Of a stretch of 64,000 nt of DNA, positions 7,754 to 14,209 are shown piece after piece; position 1 is the first letter of the stretch, and every line of letters begins with the position of its first letter. Made by a program: the position numbers and the translations under genes. The notes under the pieces are model-generated. The model was not told where the DNA came from. It searched no databases and saw only the letters and a list, made by a program, of their open reading frames with translations. Origin of the DNA: an uncultured Ellagibacter sp. (GTDB lineage Bacteria > Actinomycetota > Coriobacteriia > Coriobacteriales > Eggerthellaceae); assembly GCA_934663775.1 (NCBI GenBank), contig CAKUKU010000007.1, forward strand, positions 1 to 64,000, given 5' to 3'.

Positions 7754-8162
7754 GAAGCCGCTTGTCGCCGCCATGCTCGCCCTTCTTGCCGTAGCGCTCG
7801 TCCTGGGCGGGAACGCCATGCTCGACGCCGGCTGGGGTCCCGTCCTGCGCTCGGTCGCCGACCGCGTGCTGCCCAACCCGGAGGTCGCCATGTGGGCGCC
7901 CGCGCCCGATCCCGGCAGCCACGCGAGCTCCTACGCCGACGCCACCGGAGCGGGGGCGAACTACGTCTACCTGGTGGAGGCGGCGGACGCCGAGGGCAAC
8001 GTCCGCGAGCTCCAGCTCATCTTCTTCGGGCGGGAGTCGGACGGCGAGGGCTGGCTCGAGATCGAGACGCGCGGTGGCTCGGGCGTGCGCTACCGCGCGT
8101 GCGACGCGGCCCAGGCACCCGCGGCTGCGCGCAGGGCTCTGGACCGCTGGGCGCGGCGCTAG
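7746..8162 (+). CDS. YxeA-family (DUF1093) secreted or membrane-anchored protein
   Basis: The protein has 138 residues with a basic start (MRRKP) and one hydrophobic segment (about 6-24), then a soluble domain with YVYLVEAADAEGNVRELQLIFF and SGVRYRACDAAQAPAAARRAL. This is the YxeA/DUF1093 pattern: a small beta-rich domain outside the membrane, with the run-in to a final helix. YxeA-like genes are often found beside lantibiotic or antimicrobial-peptide ABC exporters. Here the gene overlaps the permease and precedes the two-component genes, so a role in peptide sensing or protection is plausible but unproven. Confidence 0.7.
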   Translation: MRRKPLVAAMLALLAVALVLGGNAMLDAGWGPVLRSVADRVLPNPEVAMWAPAPDPGSHASSYADATGAGANYVYLVEAADAEGNVRELQLIFFGRESDGEGWLEIETRGGSGVRYRACDAAQAPAAARRALDRWARR

Positions 8163-8195
8163 TACAATTCCGACAGAAGTTTCAGGAGGTCGAAC

Positions 8196-8858
8196 ATGGC
8201 GAGGATACTGGCAGTGGATGATGAGCGGGCGATCCTCGACGCGCTCGCGCGCGTCCTCGGCCGCGACGGCCATGAGGTCGTCAGGGCGGCGGACCCGACG
8301 GCGGTCCCGGGGATGGACCTCTCGCGCTTCGACCTCGTGCTCTGCGACGTCATGATGCCGGGGCTCGACGGCTTCGAGCTCGTGCGGCAGATCCGCCCGG
8401 ACTTCGACGGGCCGATCGTCTTCCTGACCGCACGCGTGGCCGAGGAGGACGCCGTGGCCGGCTACGGTCTGGGCGCCGACGACTACGTCCGCAAGCCCTT
8501 CGGGGCCGCGGAGCTGCGCGCCAAGGTCGCGGCCCATCTACGCCGTGAGCGCCGGCCGCGCTCACACGCCCTCTCCTTCGGGGAGGTGCGGATCGACCTC
8601 GGGGCGCGCGGCCTCGCCGTGGGCGGCGAGGCCGTGCCGCTCACGCCCACCGAGTACGCCATCTGCGAGTACCTCGCCCGCCACCCCGGGCAGGTCATGA
8701 GCCGCGCGCAGATACGCGAGGCGGTGCTCGGCTGGGAGAGCGACGCCGACGACGCGGCCATATCCATGCAGGTCAGCCGCGCCCGGAGGAAACTCTCCGA
8801 GGCCGGCGCCGACCCGATCGCGACCGTCTGGGGGATGGGGTACAAGTGGCAGCTCTGA
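8196..8858 (+). CDS. OmpR-family response regulator
   Basis: The protein has 220 residues: receiver domain (about 1-115) with acidic pair DD at 8-9, phosphoacceptor D51 in VLCDVMMPG, T/S in FLTAR and K in VRKPF; then a winged-helix DNA-binding domain (about 125-218) with PLTPTEYAICEYLARHPGQVMSR and VSRARRKL. A perfect CAGGAGG site precedes the ATG, and TACAAT around 8163-8168 could be a promoter inside the cassette. It presumably activates the ABC genes in response to a peptide detected by the kinase that follows. Confidence 0.92.
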   Translation: MARILAVDDERAILDALARVLGRDGHEVVRAADPTAVPGMDLSRFDLVLCDVMMPGLDGFELVRQIRPDFDGPIVFLTARVAEEDAVAGYGLGADDYVRKPFGAAELRAKVAAHLRRERRPRSHALSFGEVRIDLGARGLAVGGEAVPLTPTEYAICEYLARHPGQVMSRAQIREAVLGWESDADDAAISMQVSRARRKLSEAGADPIATVWGMGYKWQL

Positions 8859-8884
8859 GGACCGGGGCGCGAGGTCGCGGGGGC

Positions 8885-10282
8885 ATGCCGCTCTCCTTCG
8901 TCATCGCGCGCTACTTCGCCTACGCGTTCGCGGCGGTCGCCACGGCGTGGCTCGCCTCGTTCATGGCGCTCTCCGCGGCGATCAACGCGGGCTTCGTCTA
9001 CGAGGCGAGCTGGGGGCCGGCCAATGCGCGCGAGGTCGCGGAGGGCCTGGCACGCGACGGCGTCTGCGGGCAGCAGGACGTGCCGACGGCGTACCGCTAC
9101 CTCATCCTGAATAAGGACGGATACGTGCTGATGACAGACCTCAAGGGCACGTGGCTCGAGGACGCGACGGAAATGGCCCGTGCGGCACTTGCCACGGATC
9201 CGGGCACAGTGGAGATCGAGGGCGGGGGCTCGGGCCTCACCTACGCCGCGTTCCCGCTCAAGGGCGGCGGGGCCTGCGCACTCGTCAGCGAGTACCTGCC
9301 GCAGTGGGTCTCGCGCGACCTCGTCGGCCTGCTTCCCAACCCGCAGAACCTCATGCTCGCCGGCGCCGCGGCGGGAAGCGCGCTCGCGCTCGCGCTCGTG
9401 GCGCGCCGCGCGAGCCGCGTGATCTCGAGCAAGATGGCGCCGCTCACGGAGGCGGCGGGGCGCGTCGGCGCGGGGGAGCTCGACTTCTCGGTCGGGCGCA
9501 CCAACGTGCGCGAGGTGAACGCCGTCCTCGCCGCGATGGACGCCATGCGGGCCTCCCTCGCCGAGTCGCTCGAGGCCCGCTGGGCCGCGGAGCGCGAGCA
9601 GCGCGAGCAGGTGGCGTCGCTCGCCCACGACCTCAAGACGCCGCTCACCGTGCTGCGCGCCAACGCCGACTTCGTGGCGGAGGAGCTGGAAGACGAGAAG
9701 GACGCCGACCTCGCGGCCGCCGCGCGCGACATAGCCGGCGGTGTCGAAAGGCTCGACGGCTACGTGCGCCTGCTCATCGAGGCCTCGCGCGGGTCCGGCG
9801 GGGCGGAGAGGGCCCCCATGCGGCCGGCCGAGCTCTGCGAACAGGTCCTCGCCGAGGCCGCCCAGATTGCCCGGGCGCGAGGCGTGACGCTCGACGCGGC
9901 CACGGGCCCCGCTGTCGCGGGCGCGCCCGAGGCCCCACTCGACCGAACCGCCCTGGCGCGAGCCGCCGCGAACCTCGTGGCCAACGCCGCCGAGCACGCC
10001 CACTCGCGCGTGTCGGTCTCCTGCGACGTCACGGGCGGGAGCCTTGTCATCGAGGTCTCCGACGACGGCCCGGGCTTCTCTCCCGCCGCCCTCGAGCGCG
10101 GCTGCGAGCGCCTCTTCACGGACGACTCCTCCCGCTCCTCGCGCGACGGGGGCCTCCACTACGGGCTCGGCCTCCACACCGCCTCCGAGGCCGCGCGCGC
10201 CCACGGGGGCTCCGTCTCGCTCGCCAACAGCCCCTCGGGCGGCGCGGTGGCGACCATGGCGGTCCCCCTGTGCGGTGCCTGA
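8885..10282 (+). CDS. Sensor histidine kinase of a lantibiotic-responsive two-component system
   Basis: The protein has 465 residues from the ATG at 8885, which has a G-rich site just upstream; a GTG at 8846 overlapping the regulator stop would add 13 residues. Domains in order: transmembrane helix, an extracytoplasmic region of about 115 residues, second transmembrane helix, HAMP-like segment, HisKA with the phosphorylated His in LAHDLKTPL (about residue 248), and HATPase with N-box ANLVANAAEHA, G1 DDGPGFS and G2 GLGLH. The two-helix topology with a sizeable sensor loop resembles SpaK/NisK-type kinases. It forms a pair with the response regulator at 8196. Confidence 0.9.
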   Translation: MPLSFVIARYFAYAFAAVATAWLASFMALSAAINAGFVYEASWGPANAREVAEGLARDGVCGQQDVPTAYRYLILNKDGYVLMTDLKGTWLEDATEMARAALATDPGTVEIEGGGSGLTYAAFPLKGGGACALVSEYLPQWVSRDLVGLLPNPQNLMLAGAAAGSALALALVARRASRVISSKMAPLTEAAGRVGAGELDFSVGRTNVREVNAVLAAMDAMRASLAESLEARWAAEREQREQVASLAHDLKTPLTVLRANADFVAEELEDEKDADLAAAARDIAGGVERLDGYVRLLIEASRGSGGAERAPMRPAELCEQVLAEAAQIARARGVTLDAATGPAVAGAPEAPLDRTALARAAANLVANAAEHAHSRVSVSCDVTGGSLVIEVSDDGPGFSPAALERGCERLFTDDSSRSSRDGGLHYGLGLHTASEAARAHGGSVSLANSPSGGAVATMAVPLCGA

Positions 10283-10564
10283 CGACTCAGGCCCTCACAC
10301 CAGCGTGCCTCGCAACCAAACGCTTCCCACTCAGTGACCAATCCAGTACGGGTGCCTCCAATTCGTGTCGCATCATGCCGCCGAGGGGCTGACTCGTGCG
10401 CGATTTGGGCGAATCAGGCCCTTGATTCGCGATTTTGGGAATGACTCAATTGATTCGCAAAATCGCAGGTCGCTCCTTTAGTCGCTCCTGGGTTTCCGCT
10501 GGGATTCGTAATGAGTGGCTTGGAAGGGGTTGATTATGACGGAGTCTTGCGCGTGTAGGTTTTC
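10283..10564. other. Short repeat-bearing intergenic stretch
   Basis: No gene is visible. It contains a 9-bp inverted repeat (10429-10437 with 10458-10466) and a 9-base direct repeat TTGATTCGC at 10422-10430 and 10450-10458. It separates the GC-rich lantibiotic cassette from the defence island and lies between convergent genes. I saw no short Cys-rich precursor peptide here. Confidence 0.4.
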
Positions 10565-11293
10565 TCAGACCGTAACGTCGCAAGGAGCTGGGTGCTCCTC
10601 CAAGTAGTCGTCGACCGAGCATCTATTGATGCTCCCTTTGTAAACATACCCATGTGCAATTGGCTCAAGCTGAGCGAACAGCAAGGCGGCGTCTCGGCAC
10701 GATCGCAAAGTCCCGCATCCGCATCCCGCATGCGCGAAGAGGTGTTCGTGGTGAGCGGCGCGGTTGCGGATTATATTGATTCCTGCTATCCGTCCATTGA
10801 CGTCGTTTCGGTCGGCTCCCTTCGGCCATGCCTTATGGATGATTGGGATCCACAAATCGCGTTCATGGCTGCGGTCTGTCATGTGGGCCCAGAAGCCCAG
10901 CGTGAGGTTCGAGACGATGTCGTCTGCGGTCGCGTTCTCGCGAAGGCCGTTTCTCAGGTGGTCTATCGAGTTCCTGTTCAGTCGGTTGGCGTCGTTGACC
11001 TGTCCGCGCTTATTCGTCCTGAGAATCGGGCGCCTTACGGGAGAGGCGTCGTCGAGCAGCCAGTGGTCGGACCCGCCCCAAGTGGAGGATATTGCCCTGT
11101 CGTACGCGTTCCTGAGGGCGACCTCGAAGAACGAGACGTCTTTCAGGACGGCCTGCGCAAGGCCGATGTTCCAGAGGTAGAGGTCGAGGGCGACGGCGTC
11201 ATCGCCTCGCGTCACTTCGAGATATTTACTATATCGCGGTTCAGAAAGCCACGATACGACGTGCGTCCGGTCAATCTTCGGAGCGTTCGACAT
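10565..11293 (-). CDS. Abi_2-family (AbiF/AbiD-like) abortive infection protein with HEPN motif
   Basis: The protein has 242 residues from the ATG at 11293 (AAAGG 8 bases upstream). The family pattern is present: the early LYLWNIGLAQAVLKDVSFFEVALRNAYDRA helices, the central NLTLGFWAHM, and the HEPN-type catalytic motif RNRAAHHEH at about 176-184 (R-x4-H). Abi_2 proteins are phage-defence toxins, and HEPN motifs are usually RNA-cutting. The gene lies directly downstream of a small structured RNA with its own promoter (11319-11375), the arrangement described for AbiF-type systems, where the RNA is thought to restrain or guide the protein. The module sits where the AbiEii toxin gene should be. 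Confidence 0.85.
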   Translation of the reverse strand: MSNAPKIDRTHVVSWLSEPRYSKYLEVTRGDDAVALDLYLWNIGLAQAVLKDVSFFEVALRNAYDRAISSTWGGSDHWLLDDASPVRRPILRTNKRGQVNDANRLNRNSIDHLRNGLRENATADDIVSNLTLGFWAHMTDRSHERDLWIPIIHKAWPKGADRNDVNGRIAGINIIRNRAAHHEHLFAHAGCGCGTLRSCRDAALLFAQLEPIAHGYVYKGSINRCSVDDYLEEHPAPCDVTV

Positions 11294-11318
11294 GGGAAAC
11301 CTTTTCTCAGAAAACAAT

Positions 11319-11375
11319 TGAGCCCCGGCGACTTGAATCAGCGGTCGTACCGGGGCTAACTAATTTAAGATTATA
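11319..11375 (-). ncRNA. AbiF-type small RNA, copy 1, with promoter -10
   Basis: On the minus strand an extended -10 (TGC TATAAT; TATAAT at 11375-11370) is followed after about 7 bases by a compact stem-loop. Outer stem GCCCCGG/CCGGGGC (11350-11356 with 11322-11328), a 2-base bulge, inner stem CGAC/GTCG (11344-11347 with 11329-11332), and an 11-base loop (11333-11343). A second copy at 12136-12178 keeps the loop base for base and changes the stems in a compensatory way, which is direct evidence for a functional RNA fold. The Abi_2 start lies 26 bases past the hairpin. Rare match in form and position to the described abiF RNA motif. Confidence 0.8.
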
Positions 11376-11416
11376 GCACATATTTTGCCCTTGAGGCTTG
11401 CATCGCTTCTCGTCAT
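11360..11416 (-). pseudogene. AbiEii toxin gene truncated to 18 codons
   Basis: An ATG at 11416 overlaps the stop of abiEi in the ATGA fashion normal for abiEi-abiEii pairs. It encodes MTRSDASLKGKI, typical of an AbiEii N-terminus, but runs to a stop at 11360 after only 18 residues. The remaining roughly 280 codons expected for the nucleotidyltransferase toxin are missing. The promoter of the AbiF-type RNA lies inside this stub, so the toxin gene was lost at the junction with the Abi_2 module. Confidence 0.7.
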
Positions 11417-12018
11417 GTGAGCACCTCCAAATACATCCTGAACTCCTTCTCGACGCCGAGCGCGTTGCACATCCGCGCGAGCTTGGGCAGGTCGGCGCCT
11501 TTCCTTTTGAAATAGCCCGCGACCGCGTCGCGGACGAGCTGGGGGTCCGCCCCCTCGGAAACCCTCTGCGAAATGAGGTCGGCTACGGCCCGCTCGGCGC
11601 AATAGGTTTTCACGGTGCCCCCTCCCGGGGACTTCGCCTCGACGATGCCGAGCTCGTAGAGCTCGGGAGGGAGACGGTGGATCCTCGCATCGGGATACTC
11701 TCGGGCAAGGCCACGCGGGTTGTAGCCGCGCGGGACGGTGACATCGATCGCGGCGGGAACCCTGTCGGAAAGGCCGGCGAGGTACAGCGCGCTTCCGTGC
11801 GACAGCACGCACTTGCTCCACCTGTAGGATATCGCGGCGAACTCGTCGTCGAAGACTTCGGGCAGGCAGTACACGCCCCGGGTAAGCTTGTCTATAGCGC
11901 CCGATTCAAGGGCGTAGGAGATCGAGCCCGGCAGAAAGCCCGCTTTCGCGATTTGCGCCGCGCTCGCGATGCCGCCCGACTCTTCTACGAATTCGGCTAT
12001 CTCCTCGCTTCTGCTCAT
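11413..12018 (-). CDS. AbiEi-family type IV antitoxin / transcriptional repressor
   Basis: The protein has 201 residues. The N-terminal winged helix (SGGIASAAQIAKAGFLPGSISYALESGAIDKLTRGVYCLP) and the domain of AbiEi antitoxins (VLSHGSALYLAGLSDRVP, IDVTVPRGYNPRG, VKTYCAERAVADLI) are complete. AbiEi represses its own operon and protects against AbiEii, a nucleotidyltransferase. Here the toxin is only an 18-codon stub, so the antitoxin is orphaned. A perfect 19-bp inverted repeat overlaps its promoter (12026-12079), so autoregulation probably persists. Good RBS (AGGAGGGTT) just upstream of 12018. Confidence 0.85.
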   Translation of the reverse strand: MSRSEEIAEFVEESGGIASAAQIAKAGFLPGSISYALESGAIDKLTRGVYCLPEVFDDEFAAISYRWSKCVLSHGSALYLAGLSDRVPAAIDVTVPRGYNPRGLAREYPDARIHRLPPELYELGIVEAKSPGGGTVKTYCAERAVADLISQRVSEGADPQLVRDAVAGYFKRKGADLPKLARMCNALGVEKEFRMYLEVLT

Positions 12019-12025
12019 AACCCTC

Positions 12026-12079
12026 CTTTTTGATTATTGGACACAAATTGTAGCTAAAATGTGTCCAATAATCAAAAAG
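12026..12079. promoter_or_regulatory. abiEi promoter and perfect 19-bp inverted-repeat operator
   Basis: The arms 12026-12044 and 12061-12079 are perfect reverse complements separated by 16 bases. On the minus strand TTGATT in the upstream arm and TACAAT in the spacer form a sigma-70 promoter with 17-bp spacing driving abiEi. AbiEi proteins are known to bind inverted repeats over their own promoter, so this is the expected operator. Confidence 0.75.
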
Positions 12080-12135
12080 AGGATTATGGCTCCGGTAAAG
12101 ACATCTGGTCAGACGCTATTCCTGTAAAAACAAAT

Positions 12136-12178
12136 CTAGGCCCGGTGACTTGAATCAGCGGTCATCCCGGGCCCATTG
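12136..12178 (-). ncRNA. AbiF-type small RNA, copy 2 (orphan)
   Basis: Outer stem GGCCCGG/CCGGGCC (12167-12173 with 12139-12145), inner stem TGAC/GTCA (12161-12164 with 12146-12149), and an 11-base loop (12150-12160) identical to copy 1. Several stem pairs differ from copy 1 by paired changes. It has its own promoter (12185-12213) and is followed on the minus strand by a T-rich run (GTTTTT, 12127-12132), so it could be a free-standing terminated RNA of about 50 bases. No Abi_2 gene follows; abiEi does. Confidence 0.75.
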
Positions 12179-12184
12179 ATGCGT

Positions 12185-12213
12185 ATCGTATACGCCCTTG
12201 TTGGGTTTGGCAA
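12185..12213 (-). promoter_or_regulatory. Promoter of the second AbiF-type RNA
   Basis: TTGCCA (12213-12208) and TACGAT (12190-12185) on the minus strand are separated by exactly 17 bp, and the RNA hairpin begins about 12 bases downstream of the -10 box. Confidence 0.6.
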
Positions 12214-12235
12214 CCTCGTGCTAAGCGCCGCAACG

Positions 12236-12877
12236 CTATAGGATTAGCTGGTCAAGCAGAAAGCCGTAGCGCCTGATGCTCCCGTTTTTGGTGAATTCGA
12301 TAAGGTTCGCAGCAGAAAAATCAACATCGTCCGTGATCTCGTTTTCGACAATTATGACCTGGCAGTTTCCGCATTGGTCGAGCATATACGAAAGCATCAA
12401 GCTCGCTGTTTTATACGCTTCCAGTATTTCGCCCAAATTGTCATAGTCGGGCTTCAAAACGTCCTCGATTTGAGCCGTGAGACCATCTCTCCGCTCCTCT
12501 AATTCAGCAAGTCTACTAAGCTCGGCTTCATAATCGCTATGCGTTTCGCTTAAAACCGATTCAAGATCCTGCAACTGAGCGGCGACCTTTACCTCCTCGG
12601 CTTTACAGGCCCCCTCGTACGAAACGCATTCCTCCGCGGGAATCTCGCCATCGCAAAATGGGCACCTTTCGGCGTTGCCTCCTAGCCGCTTGTCGCCATC
12701 TAGTCTATTCATGTCCGATTCGTATTGCGACTTCAGTTGGCCGTAGCGCTCTTCCAAAGAACCGAGTTGGCTAATTTGAGATTGGGTTTGCACAATGCCC
12801 GTGAAAATCGATTTCGCCCCCTGCTTGGCGGTATTGAGCTTTTCGGAGACGCCGGCAAGTTCTCGGGCTAAGGCCAT
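12236..12877 (-). pseudogene. C-terminal fragment of a coiled-coil (SMC/zinc-hook-like) ATPase
   Basis: The open frame encodes 213 residues with long coiled-coil segments on both sides of CPFCDGEIP (a CxxC zinc-hook-like turn). It ends with a C-terminal block NCQVIIVENEITDDVDFSAANLI typical of AAA ATPases of the SMC/RecN type found in defence loci. No Walker A, no start codon with a binding site, and no N-terminal half are present. The frame closes upstream at a point abutting the deformylase-like gene. It is best read as the 3' remnant of a larger defence or repair ATPase. Confidence 0.6.
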
Positions 12878-12920
12878 TTCGTCAATGGGCTTCGTTGGAA
12901 GAGCGTCCCGCTCGCTCGCT

Positions 12921-13343
12921 TTACACGAGTTTGCCCTTGCTGTGGTCGATCATGTGCTGGATGATTTCGGCCGTCCAGTCGGTGAACTCGCGGTTTTTTG
13001 CGACGAGCTTCCCGTCGGCGAGTTCTTGATAGGTGATTTTCGCCTTCGCGTAGCGTGTGACCTTCGACTCCCCTTTGTGGGACAGGCAGTCCTCGGTCGT
13101 CTTGAACGCGCCGAGCGCACGGGTCATCTTCGCGTTGAACATGATGTGCGGCTTGTCGTCGGCGTCGAGATAGATGAAGGCCGCCTTCGGGGTGCCGAGC
13201 TGGTTGGCGTGCAGGCAGGCGACGTTCTCGAGCGATTCGAGCGTGTCGGCGAGATCGGCGGCGAGCTCTGCCGCCTCAGCGTCGGTGACGGCCTCGCAGG
13301 GTTGCGACAAGATGGCGTCGTCTTTCACCAGGTCTTTGATCAT
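12921..13343 (-). CDS. Peptide deformylase-like protein with altered catalytic motif
   Basis: The protein has 140 residues. Deformylase motif 1 appears as CLHANQLG, motif 2 as EDCLS (metal-binding Cys kept), and motif 3 as QHMIDHSKG, where the usual catalytic Glu of QHExDH is Met. Both metal-binding His residues remain. The protein is also shorter than typical deformylases (about 150-190). It may still bind metal and peptide but is unlikely to deformylate at normal rates; a binding, regulatory or resistance role is possible. It starts at an ATG (13343) with GGGAGGAT upstream and is probably intact, as the reading frame is clean. Confidence 0.75.
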   Translation of the reverse strand: MIKDLVKDDAILSQPCEAVTDAEAAELAADLADTLESLENVACLHANQLGTPKAAFIYLDADDKPHIMFNAKMTRALGAFKTTEDCLSHKGESKVTRYAKAKITYQELADGKLVAKNREFTDWTAEIIQHMIDHSKGKLV

Positions 13344-13487
13344 GAGGGCATCCTCCCGTTGTTGCTGATAAGGCGCGCCCGCTCAGGCGATGCGCGCCCT
13401 GCATTGTATCACGAAGCCGCCCGCCGACTGCCTCCGACAAGTCCACCGCTTGCCTTGGGTGCGTACGGCTTGGATGCGGCTGGGAGT

Positions 13488-13610
13488 GGCACGAAAATCG
13501 AGTTGTCCCCGAAAAGCCGCATTCGGGGGCGGATTCTGGCACGAATTCCCACGTGCGAGCGCCTCGCAAAAGTGCCACGCGACCCATCTGCGAACGCCTC
13601 GCAAAAGTGC
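13488..13610 (-). repeat. Dispersed 56-bp repeat copy plus a 21-bp tandem repeat
   Basis: Bases 13488-13543, read on the minus strand, match 57103-57158 over the same 56-base length, with conserved ends; a third, partial copy is at 30882-30903. Next to it, a 21-base unit occurs at 13555-13575 and 13590-13610 with one mismatch. The whole 13344-13820 gap has no credible gene and appears to be built of such elements. Confidence 0.7.
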
Positions 13611-13820
13611 TGTGCAATCGACATTTTGAGCGATTCTCTCGCGCAATGGGCAGCTTGCGCGACCCTCCGTGCGGACCTTCCGCAGACACTGACTGTAGGA
13701 GGGAAATTTCCGAACTTCGGCTAAACGGAAACAACCTTTGGCGAGGGGCGCGCGCTTTCTATAATCGGTGGTAGGCGCTGCTTCGGCAGGCACTGCTCAT
13801 GACGTCAAGGGAGGCAGACA

Positions 13821-14054
13821 ATGGATCGCGTAGAATTCATGGCTCTGGAGTCCTCGAAGAAGGCCGAGGTGCTCAACGCGTACGTCGACGAGGGGAAGAG
13901 CCAAAAAGAGGCGATGGGCGCCGTCGGCGTCTCCATCAAGGACCTGATGTCGACGCAGGTCTTCTTCTCGAAGACGGAGGGCCGCTTCAATGCAAACGCC
14001 GTGGGCGGCTACTCCAACTTCCACAGCGACTCGACGGGGGAGGCCGCAAAGTAG
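13821..14054 (+). CDS. Small hypothetical protein
   Basis: The protein has 77 residues, with ATG at 13821 after GGGAGGC at a normal distance. The N-terminal half looks like a small helix-turn-helix fold (SSKKAEVLNAYVDEGKSQKE, AVGVSIKDLMSTQVFF), the rest is polar and Gly/Asn-rich. No family recognised. A large terminator follows at 14103-14172. The gene stands alone between repeat DNA and the convergent Fic gene. Confidence 0.6.
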   Translation: MDRVEFMALESSKKAEVLNAYVDEGKSQKEAMGAVGVSIKDLMSTQVFFSKTEGRFNANAVGGYSNFHSDSTGEAAK

Positions 14055-14102
14055 CATCCGGCACAGGCCTCGATGCGGGCGAGCCGGTCGCCAAGACGAA
14101 AG

Positions 14103-14172
14103 AGGGGCGGGAAGCTTCGACGTGAACCGATTCGCGATCGCGCGGTTCGCGTCGGGCTCCCGCCCCTTTGCG
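14103..14172. terminator. Long bidirectional hairpin terminator between convergent genes
   Basis: GGGGCGGGA...TCCCGCCCC outer arms and GTGAACCG/CGGTTCGC inner arms form a long stem, followed by CTTTG on the + strand. It lies between the small gene ending at 14054 and the convergent Fic gene ending at 14210. Confidence 0.6.
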
Positions 14173-14209
14173 CGTAGGCGGCGATGCGCCCCAGCGCGGC
14201 AGTCCGTCG

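Noticed and set aside
12086..12127. 13-codon plus-strand frame between the abiEi operator and the second RNA
   Set aside because: Too short to support; could be the stub of a lost divergent gene, but no family is recognisable.
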